52,330 nucleotides of DNA, taken from a virus. The position numbers and the translations under genes are program-made. The notes under the pieces are model-generated. The model had not been told where the DNA came from, did not search any database, and was given only the letters and a program-made list of their open reading frames with translations. Below are positions 5,610 to 14,027 of this stretch, piece by piece. Where the stretch lies: the IMG/VR virus record IMGVR_UViG_3300007735_000753, positions 1-52,330 of that record; one strand, 5' to 3'. How positions within the stretch are numbered: position 1 is the first letter of the stretch; each line of letters begins with the position of its first letter.

Positions 5610-5930
5610 TCACTCCGTTGTAGGAGTACCGACTACGACTGAGGCTGCTTCAGGGGAGGCGAGACCGTCGAAGTCACCCAGCGAGAACGCCAGTTCCTTC
5701 ACGCCTTCGCCGAGATCCACATCCGCCGTGCCCGAGACAGAGGCCAGACCCACGCCGCCAATGTCGAGCAGGGCGGAGAAGCCATCGGCGCCGTCCGATA
5801 CCACTTCGACAATAGTACCAAGCGTGGTGGTGATGACCGGGAGACCATCGACCTTTGCTGCATTGCCGGCGTTGTCCTTGAACGAGAACGGAACGCGGGC
5901 CTTCTTTCCAAACGGAACTTCGAATGCCAT
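5610..5930 (-). CDS. Small beta-rich protein, possibly Ig-like
   Basis: A 106-residue protein. ATG 5930 is chosen over 5993 because AGGAG lies nine bases upstream. The alternation of hydrophobic and small residues (LGTIVEVVSDGADGFSALLD and VGLASVSGTADVDLGEG) resembles a single immunoglobulin-like or BIG2-type domain, as found on phage virions. There is no signal peptide. Inverted repeats at 5961-5991 and 6018-6044 lie in the leader. Function is unknown; a minor virion decoration is plausible. Confidence 0.55.
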   Translation of the reverse strand: MAFEVPFGKKARVPFSFKDNAGNAAKVDGLPVITTTLGTIVEVVSDGADGFSALLDIGGVGLASVSGTADVDLGEGVKELAFSLGDFDGLASPEAASVVVGTPTTE

Positions 5931-6062
5931 GTGAGTACACTCCTTGCTTTTAGGATTGGGGGCGCATTCATTCGCACGGAGCGTGTGCGCCATTCGCTCC
6001 GGGTAAGGTAATCTCTTGGCGTCAACTGTTTGTGAAATGACGCCGGGTGAAGTTTGAAACTT

Positions 6063-6572
6063 CTATGATCTGCGGTTGTAACGAGGGCCGACAGCCACGC
6101 CCCACCGTCTATAGATCCTGCCGCTGGTCTCTATGTCGCGCCAGCTAGCTATGAACTTGTCAGCGTCTAGCCACCGTCGCTGCCGCCGAGAAGAAGGGTC
6201 CACGAGGCAAATACGAGCATCGCGAATACCAACAACCACACTATAGTGACCATGGTCCCACGATCTCCCTAGATCCGTTTCTGATGGCTTGTGAGGCCAT
6301 GCCTGATAGGCAACGATAACGGGCCATCCCCTCTCAAGATAAGACTTGAGGAGGCTGAGTGTCATGCGCTGCTGCTGCTTGTGTGAGTATCTGGACTTCC
6401 TGAGAAACTTCGCAATTCCAGATGGGCTCAGTCCGTCTTCAGGTGTTGTCCCTGTCCTTCGGATGAGTGTCTGCTCATCCAATGTTTTCCCGTGAAACTG
6501 TAGCACCATTGAGATGCAAGCGGGGCCACACGAATAATTTGTTGTCTGCCGGATGTGCGTGACATCCAGCAT
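6063..6572 (-). CDS. C39-like papain-fold cysteine peptidase
   Basis: A 169-residue protein with the C39 signature TNYSCGPACISM (Cys15), the GWPVIVAY strand, HGHYSVVVGI (His109) and LVDPSS (Asp125), which is a complete Cys-His-Asp triad. The family cleaves peptides, usually double-glycine leaders in bacteriocin exporters, but stand-alone versions occur in phages and may cleave host or virion proteins. There is no signal peptide or ABC partner. ATG 6572 follows one base after the upstream stop. It sits in the late operon between the phosphoesterase and lysis genes. Confidence 0.75.
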   Translation of the reverse strand: MLDVTHIRQTTNYSCGPACISMVLQFHGKTLDEQTLIRRTGTTPEDGLSPSGIAKFLRKSRYSHKQQQRMTLSLLKSYLERGWPVIVAYQAWPHKPSETDLGRSWDHGHYSVVVGIRDARICLVDPSSRRQRRWLDADKFIASWRDIETSGRIYRRWGVAVGPRYNRRS

Positions 6573-6573
6573 G

Positions 6574-6774
6574 TCACTCGCCTTGCATCAGTTTTGAGGC
6601 AGCGACTCCAATTTCGTAGAGATGGCCGTCTAGCTCCGAGCCAGTCTTTCCCCTCGCAGTGACAAATACCTCAAAAGGTATTGTCCAATTCCCGAGGTGG
6701 TCCTGCTTGAACCCAACAGAGACGGCAAATGGTCCAATCTGCTCGGTCACCGTAAAGCGACGATCCGGGATCAT
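6574..6774 (-). CDS. Small late protein, unknown
   Basis: A 66-residue protein starting MIPDRRFTVTEQIGPFAVSV. The first half is beta-rich, then a short helix carries charged residues. ATG 6774 overlaps the upstream stop (ATGA). I do not recognise the family. Tight coupling on both sides supports expression with the C39-like peptidase. Confidence 0.55.
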   Translation of the reverse strand: MIPDRRFTVTEQIGPFAVSVGFKQDHLGNWTIPFEVFVTARGKTGSELDGHLYEIGVAASKLMQGE

Positions 6775-7004
6775 TTCACCACCCTCACTGCACCCTTCGG
6801 CGCTTCTCCCGTCTCGAGGAGGGTGGCTAGACCAGCAATATACGTCAGGGTGGAATCCACGAGGGGAACGCTTTCCCCGTTATGGACCAGTTGAGCCGCC
6901 AGGATGCGGCAGGCTCTGGCTGAGAGGTCACCCCCTGCAGTCAAAGCAAACGGCATCGGTTCGGTCTGCAGCGTGTATGTCACGTTCATATCTTCATCAA
7001 TCAT
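6771..7004 (-). CDS. Small late protein, unknown
   Basis: A 77-residue protein, beginning either at Met1 (7004) or at Met6 (MNVTYTLQTEPMPF). It overlaps the end of the phosphoesterase gene by eight bases. A helical stretch SARACRILAAQLVHN is visible, with no recognisable domain. It is probably translationally coupled to its neighbours. Confidence 0.5.
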   Translation of the reverse strand: MIDEDMNVTYTLQTEPMPFALTAGGDLSARACRILAAQLVHNGESVPLVDSTLTYIAGLATLLETGEAPKGAVRVVK

Positions 7005-8271
7005 GATCGACCCTTATCCGCCTGATTGTCGTGAGGCCCCATCGCGGGTGTGTCCACCACATGGTCTGGGTGGGAGGTTCCGGCTCGGCACGTAACTCGC
7101 TTTTGGCGTACTCGCTGAAGCCGGCAAGACATCCATTTGCAATTCCGTTTGGAAGTTGCATGGCAACGTGGAAATGCCCTGTGAGAACGTAATCCACTGG
7201 GCGGCCCATGCGCGCTAGCTGGGCACGACATTTATGGATGCCCCGCGCTATGGTGCCCGAGCTTCCTATGAACCCCTGCCCCCCTCTGGAGCCGATGCGA
7301 TCTCCATGGGTCAGGAGGTAGTGTGTGTTGAAGATGCTGAAGTAGGCATCGCCTGATGCTGGGGCGCAAAACGTGATGCGGGTTTCCCCTTTGGCCTTGA
7401 AGTAACTCTCAATTGCCCAGATCGCGAGGTAGTCATAGGAGAGGGCTACAAATCTCTTGGCCCTTGGCTTGAATGTAGTCCTGTCATGATTGCCCGGGAC
7501 TGAGTAGACAGTGATTTTAGGCACTACCTTAAGCAGTTCCTCCAATCCCCTGATCTCTTCCTCAGCCACCATTTGGGTCTGTTCGGTCGGGACCGTGTCT
7601 TGGGTTTCTGATAGGTCGGCGTGAATGTCGCCGGATACAGCATCCCCTCCCCGAAGATAAATGAACCCAGGATAGTCCATCTTCGGGTTCTCGCGCTCCA
7701 TCAGTTTGATGCTTGTCTTGATGAGGCGGCGGTATCTTTCCCGGAATATGGTCGGGTTGTAATCGTTCGGGAAATCAATCTCACTTGAGCGGATGACCTC
7801 CCCGGCTTGAAAGTCAGAGGTAAACAGGGTCGGGATTTCAGGTTGGGATTTACCGTTTGATTTCGGCACCTGCCATTGGGGGATGGATAGCTTGTCAGGC
7901 TGCAGGTTAAACACCGACTTCCTGATGTCTTCCAACTTCGACGCATACTCGAGTGCATCGGTAAGTCGTTTCTGGAGGTCCGCGACTTGGTTCCTGGTCC
8001 TGACCGTATCGGGCGTCTGCTCGGATATTTTAGCGGCTTTAGACCCCTGATAGAGTTTCCAGTTTGGAGGTGGAAAACCTAGAACCTTAGCCCTATTGAC
8101 CGAGTTCTGGAGGCTTGCGGGACCGATCTTGAGAGCAGCAGCAGCAGCGGCAATCGCTCCTTTGATATGTTGCCCCCCGGTTCCCGGAGGCGGGTGGCCT
8201 TTTCTTAAAGCGTCTTCAATAACAGCCTTTCGGCGCTTCCATTCCGTCAGATTGAGCGGAGGCGTTGGCAC
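6997..8271 (-). CDS. Calcineurin-like metallophosphoesterase with HTH-like N-terminus
   Basis: A 424-residue protein from GTG 8271 with AAAGGTG upstream. Residues about 8-65 look like a homeodomain-type helix-turn-helix (RRKAVIEDALRKG, then AIAAAAAALKIGPASL). A coiled coil lies at about 90-120. The phosphoesterase motifs follow in order: SDFQAGE (Asp153; Gln155 in place of the usual His), GGD (208-210), GNHD (260-263), THGD (His322) and GHFH (365-368). It would hydrolyse phosphodiesters or phosphoproteins with two metals. Phage homologues are known without firm roles. Its place beside lysis genes does not reveal the substrate. Confidence 0.85.
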   Translation of the reverse strand: MPTPPLNLTEWKRRKAVIEDALRKGHPPPGTGGQHIKGAIAAAAAALKIGPASLQNSVNRAKVLGFPPPNWKLYQGSKAAKISEQTPDTVRTRNQVADLQKRLTDALEYASKLEDIRKSVFNLQPDKLSIPQWQVPKSNGKSQPEIPTLFTSDFQAGEVIRSSEIDFPNDYNPTIFRERYRRLIKTSIKLMERENPKMDYPGFIYLRGGDAVSGDIHADLSETQDTVPTEQTQMVAEEEIRGLEELLKVVPKITVYSVPGNHDRTTFKPRAKRFVALSYDYLAIWAIESYFKAKGETRITFCAPASGDAYFSIFNTHYLLTHGDRIGSRGGQGFIGSSGTIARGIHKCRAQLARMGRPVDYVLTGHFHVAMQLPNGIANGCLAGFSEYAKSELRAEPEPPTQTMWWTHPRWGLTTIRRIRVDHD

Positions 8272-8304
8272 GATTTCACCTTTTACCGTTCGGGGTAATT
8301 GGGG

Positions 8305-8469
8305 CTATGTAAGGGAGAGAAGCTTGTAAAATAGCGCGAGCGGGAAAAACGCGAGGATGCAGAAAACGAGACTTGGTGCAGTCCAAAGCCAGTCCATCTG
8401 CCAGAGGTCCCAGTTTTCTATTTTTCTATAGAATATGCGCTCGCTAGCCTTCTTGGTGTTTCTGGGCAC
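8305..8469 (-). CDS. Small membrane protein
   Basis: About 54 residues if read from GTG 8469, one base after the upstream stop; ATG 8397 would give 30 residues. A hydrophobic segment spans the C-terminal part (TAPSLVFCILAFFPLALFYK). It follows the XhlA-like gene and could be an antiholin or second holin component. The start is uncertain because no good ribosome-binding site is present. Confidence 0.5.
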   Translation of the reverse strand: MPRNTKKASERIFYRKIENWDLWQMDWLWTAPSLVFCILAFFPLALFYKLLSLT

Positions 8470-8470
8470 G

Positions 8471-8695
8471 TCACTGGCCCAGTGTAAGTTTGACGCCAAA
8501 GTATCCCGCCATGGCGCCCAGCACGCCCACGACGCTCGGCAGGATGACGATGAGCCACTTGGCTCCCTTACCCTGGTTCAATATCGCCGTGAGCATTTCG
8601 ACTTGCTCCCGGAGTTTTGTTACCTCGTTACTCAGGGCCGTTACAGTGCCCCTCAGTTCGCCTACGTCTCTGTGAAGATCTGCCGCTTCAGTCAT
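8471..8695 (-). CDS. XhlA-like coiled-coil membrane protein
   Basis: A 74-residue protein with an N-terminal coiled coil (LHRDVGELRGTVTALSNEVT, then KLREQVEMLTAIL), a short basic turn and one C-terminal transmembrane segment (WLIVILPSVVGVLGAMAGYF). This order is typical of the haemolysin XhlA family, which works with holins and endolysins. It is placed directly after the endolysin gene, so a role in lysis is likely. ATG 8695 is chosen over the adjacent TTG. Confidence 0.7.
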   Translation of the reverse strand: MTEAADLHRDVGELRGTVTALSNEVTKLREQVEMLTAILNQGKGAKWLIVILPSVVGVLGAMAGYFGVKLTLGQ

Positions 8696-8716
8696 CAAGA
8701 TAAGTCCCTGAGTTCG

Positions 8717-9226
8717 CTACGCTTCGGATGTGGAGATTGGGGAGGAATTTACGGGAGGGATTGGCCCCACCCATTCAGGCTGGATGAGTTGGGACGTGGG
8801 CCAGCGATAGGCCACGACGCGGTCCATGGAGAATGAGGCGACGGACACGCTATCGGATTGATTTCCCCCGATGACTTGAATCAGGCGCTTGGCTCTGTCA
8901 GTCGCGAGATAGAACGCAACGTGCCCTTGCCATGCCGTGGGAGGTCGAGAGAAGACAACCACGCACCCAAGAATGGGAGAGTTCAATTTCCTTCCCCATG
9001 CTTCATAGGACCGGGCATTTGCTTTTCCTGAGTTGGGGACGTTTGCACGCTTGAGCATGGCTCCAACAAACGCAGCGCACCATGGGACTTCGTCCTGTCC
9101 GTCTGCGACCGAGGCTAACCCGGCATCATTCCAATACTTGATGATACGCGGGTTGTCTCCGTCCCCGGACACTTCCTTCACTCCCAGTTCGCCGCGTGCG
9201 TGACTGAGCCAGATTGGATCGACCAT
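8717..9226 (-). CDS. Endolysin-like peptidase/amidase (TIGR02594 family)
   Basis: A 169-residue protein with family hallmarks: WLSHARGELGVKE near the N-terminus, PWCAAFVGAML with Cys50, GHVAFYL with His102, and VIGGNQSDSVSV. This is an NlpC/P60 or CHAP-like fold that cleaves peptidoglycan peptide bonds. It has no signal peptide, so release depends on the holin. It lies between tail-fibre genes and the XhlA-like gene, as expected for a lysis module. Its C-terminus lacks a separate wall-binding domain. Confidence 0.85.
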   Translation of the reverse strand: MVDPIWLSHARGELGVKEVSGDGDNPRIIKYWNDAGLASVADGQDEVPWCAAFVGAMLKRANVPNSGKANARSYEAWGRKLNSPILGCVVVFSRPPTAWQGHVAFYLATDRAKRLIQVIGGNQSDSVSVASFSMDRVVAYRWPTSQLIQPEWVGPIPPVNSSPISTSEA

Positions 9227-9237
9227 GTTCTGTTGCC

Positions 9238-9879
9238 TTACGTATAAGCAAATGTGATGCGCCCATTGGCGCCGTTGCCGCCAACATTGGACCCGCCGCC
9301 GCCACCACCGCCGGGTGCTGTTCCGGCCCCACCATCCCCACCACCACTGCCGCCCGTGCCGCCACCGCCACCGTTAGGAGCATTTCCACCATTGCCGCTA
9401 TTGCCCCCACCCGATCCATTTGCACCGCTCCCGCCTGCGGTGTTTGTGTCACCACCCGACGCCCCGCCACCCGCGCCGCCCGTCGCTGTCTGCGTTGCAG
9501 TGCCGCCGTTGGCGTTAAGGCTAATCGCGCCGCCGCCCACCGTCCCCGTAACGGTTGATGATGTGCCGTTTGTGGCGTCGCTGGCCGTTGCGCCACTTTC
9601 ACCATTGCCGGCATTTCCGACGCTATAAGCGAGGTTGTTTCCCCATTCGGAAGAGTTGATGGTTTTGGTGATGATGACATAACCACCAGACCCGCCGCCG
9701 CCGCCGCCAACACCAACAGCACCGCCACCGCCACCGCCACCCCAGCAGGTGATAACGACCTGTGTGGAGTTGGTCGGGATTGCATCATTCCCCGATCCGC
9801 TGTTGTAGGTGTTGGTTACAGGCGTGAACGAAACACCACCCGCAGCAAACCCGATTAGTTGATTGACTTGGAGGCTCAT
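9238..9879 (-). CDS. Glycine-rich tail/adhesin protein
   Basis: A 213-residue protein beginning MSLQVNQLIGFAAGGVSFTP. From about residue 45 it has long polyglycine and Gly-Ala-Asn-Ser tracts interrupted by short beta segments (YVIITKTINSSEWGNNLAY), ending GANGRITFAYT. This is typical of glycine-rich virion adhesins, in which polyglycine helices pack into a sandwich. It lies three bases downstream of the tail-fibre gene and probably forms the receptor-binding tip. Composition rather than homology supports the call. Confidence 0.65.
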   Translation of the reverse strand: MSLQVNQLIGFAAGGVSFTPVTNTYNSGSGNDAIPTNSTQVVITCWGGGGGGGAVGVGGGGGGSGGYVIITKTINSSEWGNNLAYSVGNAGNGESGATASDATNGTSSTVTGTVGGGAISLNANGGTATQTATGGAGGGASGGDTNTAGGSGANGSGGGNSGNGGNAPNGGGGGTGGSGGGDGGAGTAPGGGGGGGSNVGGNGANGRITFAYT

Positions 9880-9882
9880 GGA

Positions 9883-11412
9883 TCAATCATCCACATTCGA
9901 GTCTATGGTGTAGAGAAGCTGGATGCCGATCAGCTTGGCATCAACGCCAAGCGTATCCCCGCCATCCGACACCGTGCGATTGATCTGGAAGTAGCAGATG
10001 TCGCCAACTGCGGGGGTTCCAGCAATTGTGATTGCCGAACTCTCAGGGCCTACGTGAACATCAAGCGCAGCGATGAGTGTGTCGCTCGAGGTCTGGGCAG
10101 TTCCAAACGCAGTATCAATCGCGTCATCGTTTGAAAGGGCGACGCCCTGAAGGCCCCACACCACACCACCCGAACCAGAAGCAGCAGTCCAGAAGGGGAT
10201 GAAGGTTACAGTCCCTTCGTTCCATCCCTTTGGAAAGGCCACCGTGAACTGGGCGAATTCCTGGGTGGTGGTGTCGAAGTCGAGAGTTTTATTCATCACC
10301 TTGTTGGTGGTCGATTCCGTAGTCCCTGATGCAGCGCCGTTTGTCGTGCGCGCTGTCATCGCCCCTGCCGGAACCCACACGGTCTGCTTGCCAATGCCGA
10401 TACGGTCGAGGCGAACTTTCTTGTAGGCAGATGCAGAGGCATCAAGGGTGGCAAGGTAGTCTGTAGAAGCTACGGGGGACGTGTCCTCAGTCGCGTTGTT
10501 GATTGCGTTGTACCAGAGGTCTGAAACAGTGACCTTGTTCCCCGCGTTGCTTTCCGAAGCATCGGCAAATGGAATGAGGTCTGCAATAGCGCCACCGCTA
10601 GTATCCGTCGTGAGAAGTTGAAGCCCATTGATGAGGAGGTTATCGACCGTCACCGTCTGCGCCGCGTTGCTCTCGCTGGCATCCGAGAAGATGAGTTTAT
10701 CCCCCGTTGCCCCGCCTGTTGTATCCGCAGTCAGATTGGCAAGGACATTGGTGAACAGGTCTTGAACTGTGACCTTGTTGGAGGCGTTGCTATCCGAGGC
10801 ATCTACGAAGGGGATGAAGTCTGCAACCGCTCCGCCCGTAGCATCAGTCGTGAGGCTGTTCAGGTCGGTGGCGTAGAGTTTGGGGTTTATGTATTCGAAG
10901 TAGGTTCCATCGTAGACAAGCCAGAGCGTATCCCCTGATGTAATGTCTCCCGCCGCCAACGCAGCCTGATGCTTGCGGATGGTTTTGGCCCCAAGCGCGT
11001 TGATATTGATAGTTGGATTGGTGACTGTATTTGTACCCGGTGCAATGATCTGAACCACCATCCCCGCTGTGTAGGCAGAGGGTGCAGGTGTAACTGTCCC
11101 CGTCATCGCATCGCCCGTTCCGCCGGGAGATGCGGCCTTCCAGATGGTTCCGTCCTGGATCTCCGCTACCCGCCCGTAATGGCTGCGAGACGTAGCAGCG
11201 CCTACGTTTGTGTGCCGGAATGTCCCCATGGGAAGGTTGGCCGAAGGCGTGGTCTGCCCATCAAGGGTGACGCAGTTCTCCAGACCGTCCACAATTCCGT
11301 CAAATTCGGCGTCCATCTCTGTAGCGCCGATAATATTTGTGGGAGGACCCGCGTCGCGACGTGCTACCCACGAGTAAAGACGGGTGAAAACACCACTACC
11401 GTTCCAAGGAAT
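9883..11412 (-). CDS. Tail fibre protein with tandem repeats, non-ATG start
   Basis: From ATG 11316 the protein has 477 residues, but the frame stays open upstream and encodes a typical fibre N-terminus (VFTRLYSWVARRDAGPPTN, then IIGATEMDAEFDGI). GAGGAG lies eight bases before ATT 11412, which would give about 509 residues; ACG 11418 is an alternative. Residues LDGQTTPSANLPMGTFRHTN are a common fibre motif. The middle has about four repeats of roughly 43 residues (LTTDATGGAVADFIPFVDAS, LTADTTGGATGDKLIFSDAS, LTTDTSGGAIADLIPFADAS and a diverged copy), and a beta-rich end follows. It attaches to the tail by the N-terminus and carries the glycine-rich tip protein or binds the receptor. Confidence 0.8.
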   Translation of the reverse strand: MPWNGSGVFTRLYSWVARRDAGPPTNIIGATEMDAEFDGIVDGLENCVTLDGQTTPSANLPMGTFRHTNVGAATSRSHYGRVAEIQDGTIWKAASPGGTGDAMTGTVTPAPSAYTAGMVVQIIAPGTNTVTNPTININALGAKTIRKHQAALAAGDITSGDTLWLVYDGTYFEYINPKLYATDLNSLTTDATGGAVADFIPFVDASDSNASNKVTVQDLFTNVLANLTADTTGGATGDKLIFSDASESNAAQTVTVDNLLINGLQLLTTDTSGGAIADLIPFADASESNAGNKVTVSDLWYNAINNATEDTSPVASTDYLATLDASASAYKKVRLDRIGIGKQTVWVPAGAMTARTTNGAASGTTESTTNKVMNKTLDFDTTTQEFAQFTVAFPKGWNEGTVTFIPFWTAASGSGGVVWGLQGVALSNDDAIDTAFGTAQTSSDTLIAALDVHVGPESSAITIAGTPAVGDICYFQINRTVSDGGDTLGVDAKLIGIQLLYTIDSNVDD

Positions 11413-11469
11413 GGCCGTAACTCCTCTATACTGGATTATGTTTTTTGGAAGATCGACAGGGAGAACCGC

Positions 11470-11715
11470 ATGTCGAAACGAGAGATTTACTCAGCGTGCA
11501 TCTACGGATGCCTGAGCCTTCTGGCTCTTGCATTCGGTGGTCTATGGGGGCTGATCCTGATGAACGCGGGGTTCTGGATCAGTGCAATAGATCTGGGATG
11601 GATTGACGATTACTTCGACCGAAAGCCGGAAGAGGCAATCGAGCCCGAACCCAAGGAAGAGCTACCGCCCAATGTGGTGAGGCTGCCCGTCCGTGAGTTC
11701 AAGAAGACAGCCTAG
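11470..11715 (+). CDS. Two-pass small membrane protein, moron-like
   Basis: An 81-residue plus-strand protein inside the leftward late block. AGGGAGAA lies seven bases before ATG 11470. Residues about 5-45 contain two hydrophobic segments (CIYGCLSLLALAFGGLWGLI and LMNAGFWISAIDLGW), and the rest is a charged Glu/Pro/Lys tail. TATACT at 11427-11432 could be a -10 box. Its stop lies in CTAG, shared on the other strand with the 771-residue ejection-type protein. The opposite orientation and own leader suggest independent, perhaps lysogenic, expression, for example in superinfection exclusion. The role is inference. Confidence 0.6.
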   Translation: MSKREIYSACIYGCLSLLALAFGGLWGLILMNAGFWISAIDLGWIDDYFDRKPEEAIEPEPKEELPPNVVRLPVREFKKTA

Positions 11716-14027
11716 AGGCCGGGAACGTATGGGGCTGCTGCTTGACCCGCAGCTTGCGTTCCAGTGACCACGGCGCCACCGCCATAGGTTCTGGTATTCT
11801 CGTTCCCCGCTCCTGCTGCGCCTACTCCCTGCTGGATCTTCTGCATCCTTTGAGCGGCGGCGTAGTGCTTGTTCAGTAGTGCGAGACCAGCCTTCACCTC
11901 TGCCGGGTCTGTAGAGAAGAGGAGGCGGACAATCTCCGCCCGCGTCTTTTCTCCGATCCCATTGAGCGCCCCCATGAACCGGTTCCACCCGATGGCGTTG
12001 AGAAGAGGAGTAATGGAACCACTTGCCATTGACCTTCCCAGACCCGTAGCAGCCTCGGGAGACATGGCCGCAATTCCCTCATTCAGATCCGCCTGAGCCG
12101 CTGTTCGTTGTGCTGTGGGTGAGCCCACATTCACATCCCCATACGTCTCATACATCTTGTTCTCGATGTCGTATTTCTTGGCGAGTTCGTTGTACTTGTC
12201 TTCACCCAAGACCTGCTTCATGCGGTCGCGCTTTGCCTTGGTGCCAAAGATGCGATTGACCACGTTGCCCTTGTCGGGCGCACTCTCAATCTGCTCCTGC
12301 ACCTTCTGCATGTAGCCTTGGCGGTAGAACTCCTGCTCTGATTTGGAGAGGCCGGCGAGGTCTTTCTGAATCTGATCCGGGTGGGCGTTGACGGCCTTGC
12401 GTCCGTTCTCGAGCGCCCGCTGATTGGAGGCGTGCCCGGCGTAAATCTTTCTCCCCGTGGCATAGTCAGGGGAAAGGTTATCCATCTCCCGGAGCCACTG
12501 GTTCTTGAGGGTGGTGAGGTTTCGCGCTGCTTGGTTGTTTCCAGACCTGACCGCGCTATCGATCATGTCATCCAAGGCCATCTTTCCATAATGCATGGCC
12601 TTCATCGTGTAGCCGATGACATTCCCCTTGGCATCCGTGATGACCAACTCGGACATGGGAATGCCCTCGTCCTGCGCCATCTTCAGGCCCTGATTGATTG
12701 CCTGCTTTCCAGAGGGGCGGTTCGTAAGCTCGACCACCTTCTTCCCTGTGACCGGCTTGTTTCCTGAGAACGCCTTGTCGTAGTGGGGTTTTGCCTCTGC
12801 CGCTCGTTGAGCCGCAATCTCATCCGCTGTCTGAACGAATGAGCCGGGTGGTTTACCCAGCGCCTCCTGCATATCATCAGACACACGAGACCCCATCGCC
12901 TCCTGCCTGTTCTTGAGGAACTCTTGTGCCCTGTCCCGACCAGAGCCTGGCATCCGTGCTGCAGCCGTTCCCGCGTCCTTTACCGAAGTAGGTGCGATAT
13001 CGACGGGGGCGACTGGCTTCCCCCCAGCAGCGGCTCCTGCATACTCATCTGCAAACTCGTCGATTGTCTTTCCCGAGGCTAGGAACTTCTCAGCCAGATA
13101 CCGCGCGGCCTTGTCTTCAGGCTTGCGGAAGAGGTTGAGGAGTTTCTGCCCGCCCTTGGTAGCAGCGGGGCCTGCTACACCAATGGCAGTGCCCAAGACA
13201 GTGTTAAGAGCCAAGCGACCCATATCGTCGCCAATAACCCCCACCCTCTTCCCAAGCCCGCCCGTTGCATCGCCAGATGCGGCAATCTCTCCAGCAAGAC
13301 CGCCTGTAATGCCAAGGGCACCTATGGTTTCGACTGTCTTGCCAATGTTTGAGGTGGGGGCGGCTGCGATTACTCCCGCCACGCCCTTTGGTGCCGTCTT
13401 GCCGGCAGCCTCAGCCACAACCCTGGCGCTTGGCGCTCCGAGTGCCGCTCGCCCACCCCGGATAAGCCCTTGTGCGCCCTTGTAGAGCCCCGTGAAGAGG
13501 GGAGTGCCCCCAGCGAAACCAGCCGCACCAGATCCGATATTTGCGGCGGACCAATCGTCCTCGAGATCGCGATAACGCTGGTGCTTCTTTTCTGCATCGG
13601 CGAGTTTCTTCTCGTAGTCACCGTCAAAGAGGGCGCCACCACCAGCCACAACCTCATCGCCATAGCCAAACAGCATATTGTCGAGAAGGTTCAGGGCGTA
13701 CCCCTGCCGCCTCTCACCAAGATCACGGTCATCCCCGGGGCGGTCATATCGCTTCCGGTTAGTCTCGACCGTCTTCATGTTCTCGTCGTATGAGCCTTCT
13801 CCCATGAGAACGCCGCCGGCTGCTAGAACTTCGTCTGGAACCATGCCCCCAATGGTATCCCGCCCCCACTCGGCCCATGTGCGCTCTGGCCGCTCTATAT
13901 CCGGGTCCATCATCATGAGGTCTTCATCGGACAGGGCGGTAGACTGGATGAGTTCATCATCCGACATGGCCTTTGCCGTGCGCTTGGCGTTTGCGGCTTT
14001 CTGCTCTTTCGTGGGGATGTAGGGCAT
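11712..14027 (-). CDS. Large putative internal virion (DNA ejection) protein
   Basis: A 771-residue protein. ATG 14027 (MPYIPTKEQKAANAKRTAKA) is preferred over 14042 because its A overlaps the upstream TAA and MPY starts recur nearby. The N-terminal third resembles the 366-residue protein at 20601-21701: both have DEVVAG-x-GALF followed by a GG-P-[LI]-F-x-G-x-x-KGA-x-x-LI-x-GGR-x-LG stretch. The middle is Ala/Gly-rich and amphipathic, and the C-terminal half is helical and charged. Large helical proteins downstream of tail genes in short-tailed phages usually enter the host with the DNA. No lytic motif is visible. Confidence 0.6.
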   Translation of the reverse strand: MPYIPTKEQKAANAKRTAKAMSDDELIQSTALSDEDLMMMDPDIERPERTWAEWGRDTIGGMVPDEVLAAGGVLMGEGSYDENMKTVETNRKRYDRPGDDRDLGERRQGYALNLLDNMLFGYGDEVVAGGGALFDGDYEKKLADAEKKHQRYRDLEDDWSAANIGSGAAGFAGGTPLFTGLYKGAQGLIRGGRAALGAPSARVVAEAAGKTAPKGVAGVIAAAPTSNIGKTVETIGALGITGGLAGEIAASGDATGGLGKRVGVIGDDMGRLALNTVLGTAIGVAGPAATKGGQKLLNLFRKPEDKAARYLAEKFLASGKTIDEFADEYAGAAAGGKPVAPVDIAPTSVKDAGTAAARMPGSGRDRAQEFLKNRQEAMGSRVSDDMQEALGKPPGSFVQTADEIAAQRAAEAKPHYDKAFSGNKPVTGKKVVELTNRPSGKQAINQGLKMAQDEGIPMSELVITDAKGNVIGYTMKAMHYGKMALDDMIDSAVRSGNNQAARNLTTLKNQWLREMDNLSPDYATGRKIYAGHASNQRALENGRKAVNAHPDQIQKDLAGLSKSEQEFYRQGYMQKVQEQIESAPDKGNVVNRIFGTKAKRDRMKQVLGEDKYNELAKKYDIENKMYETYGDVNVGSPTAQRTAAQADLNEGIAAMSPEAATGLGRSMASGSITPLLNAIGWNRFMGALNGIGEKTRAEIVRLLFSTDPAEVKAGLALLNKHYAAAQRMQKIQQGVGAAGAGNENTRTYGGGAVVTGTQAAGQAAAPYVPGL

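Noticed and set aside
6018-6044. GGCGTCA/TGACGCC inverted repeat resembling the tRNA-Arg acceptor stem
   Set aside because: Only seven bases match and no other tRNA arms are present, so it is a coincidental stem in a leader.
9214-9628. Long plus-strand frames opposite the glycine-rich protein (Pro/Ala/Thr-rich)
   Set aside because: They are antisense shadows of GC-rich glycine codons, with no ribosome-binding site or recognisable domain.
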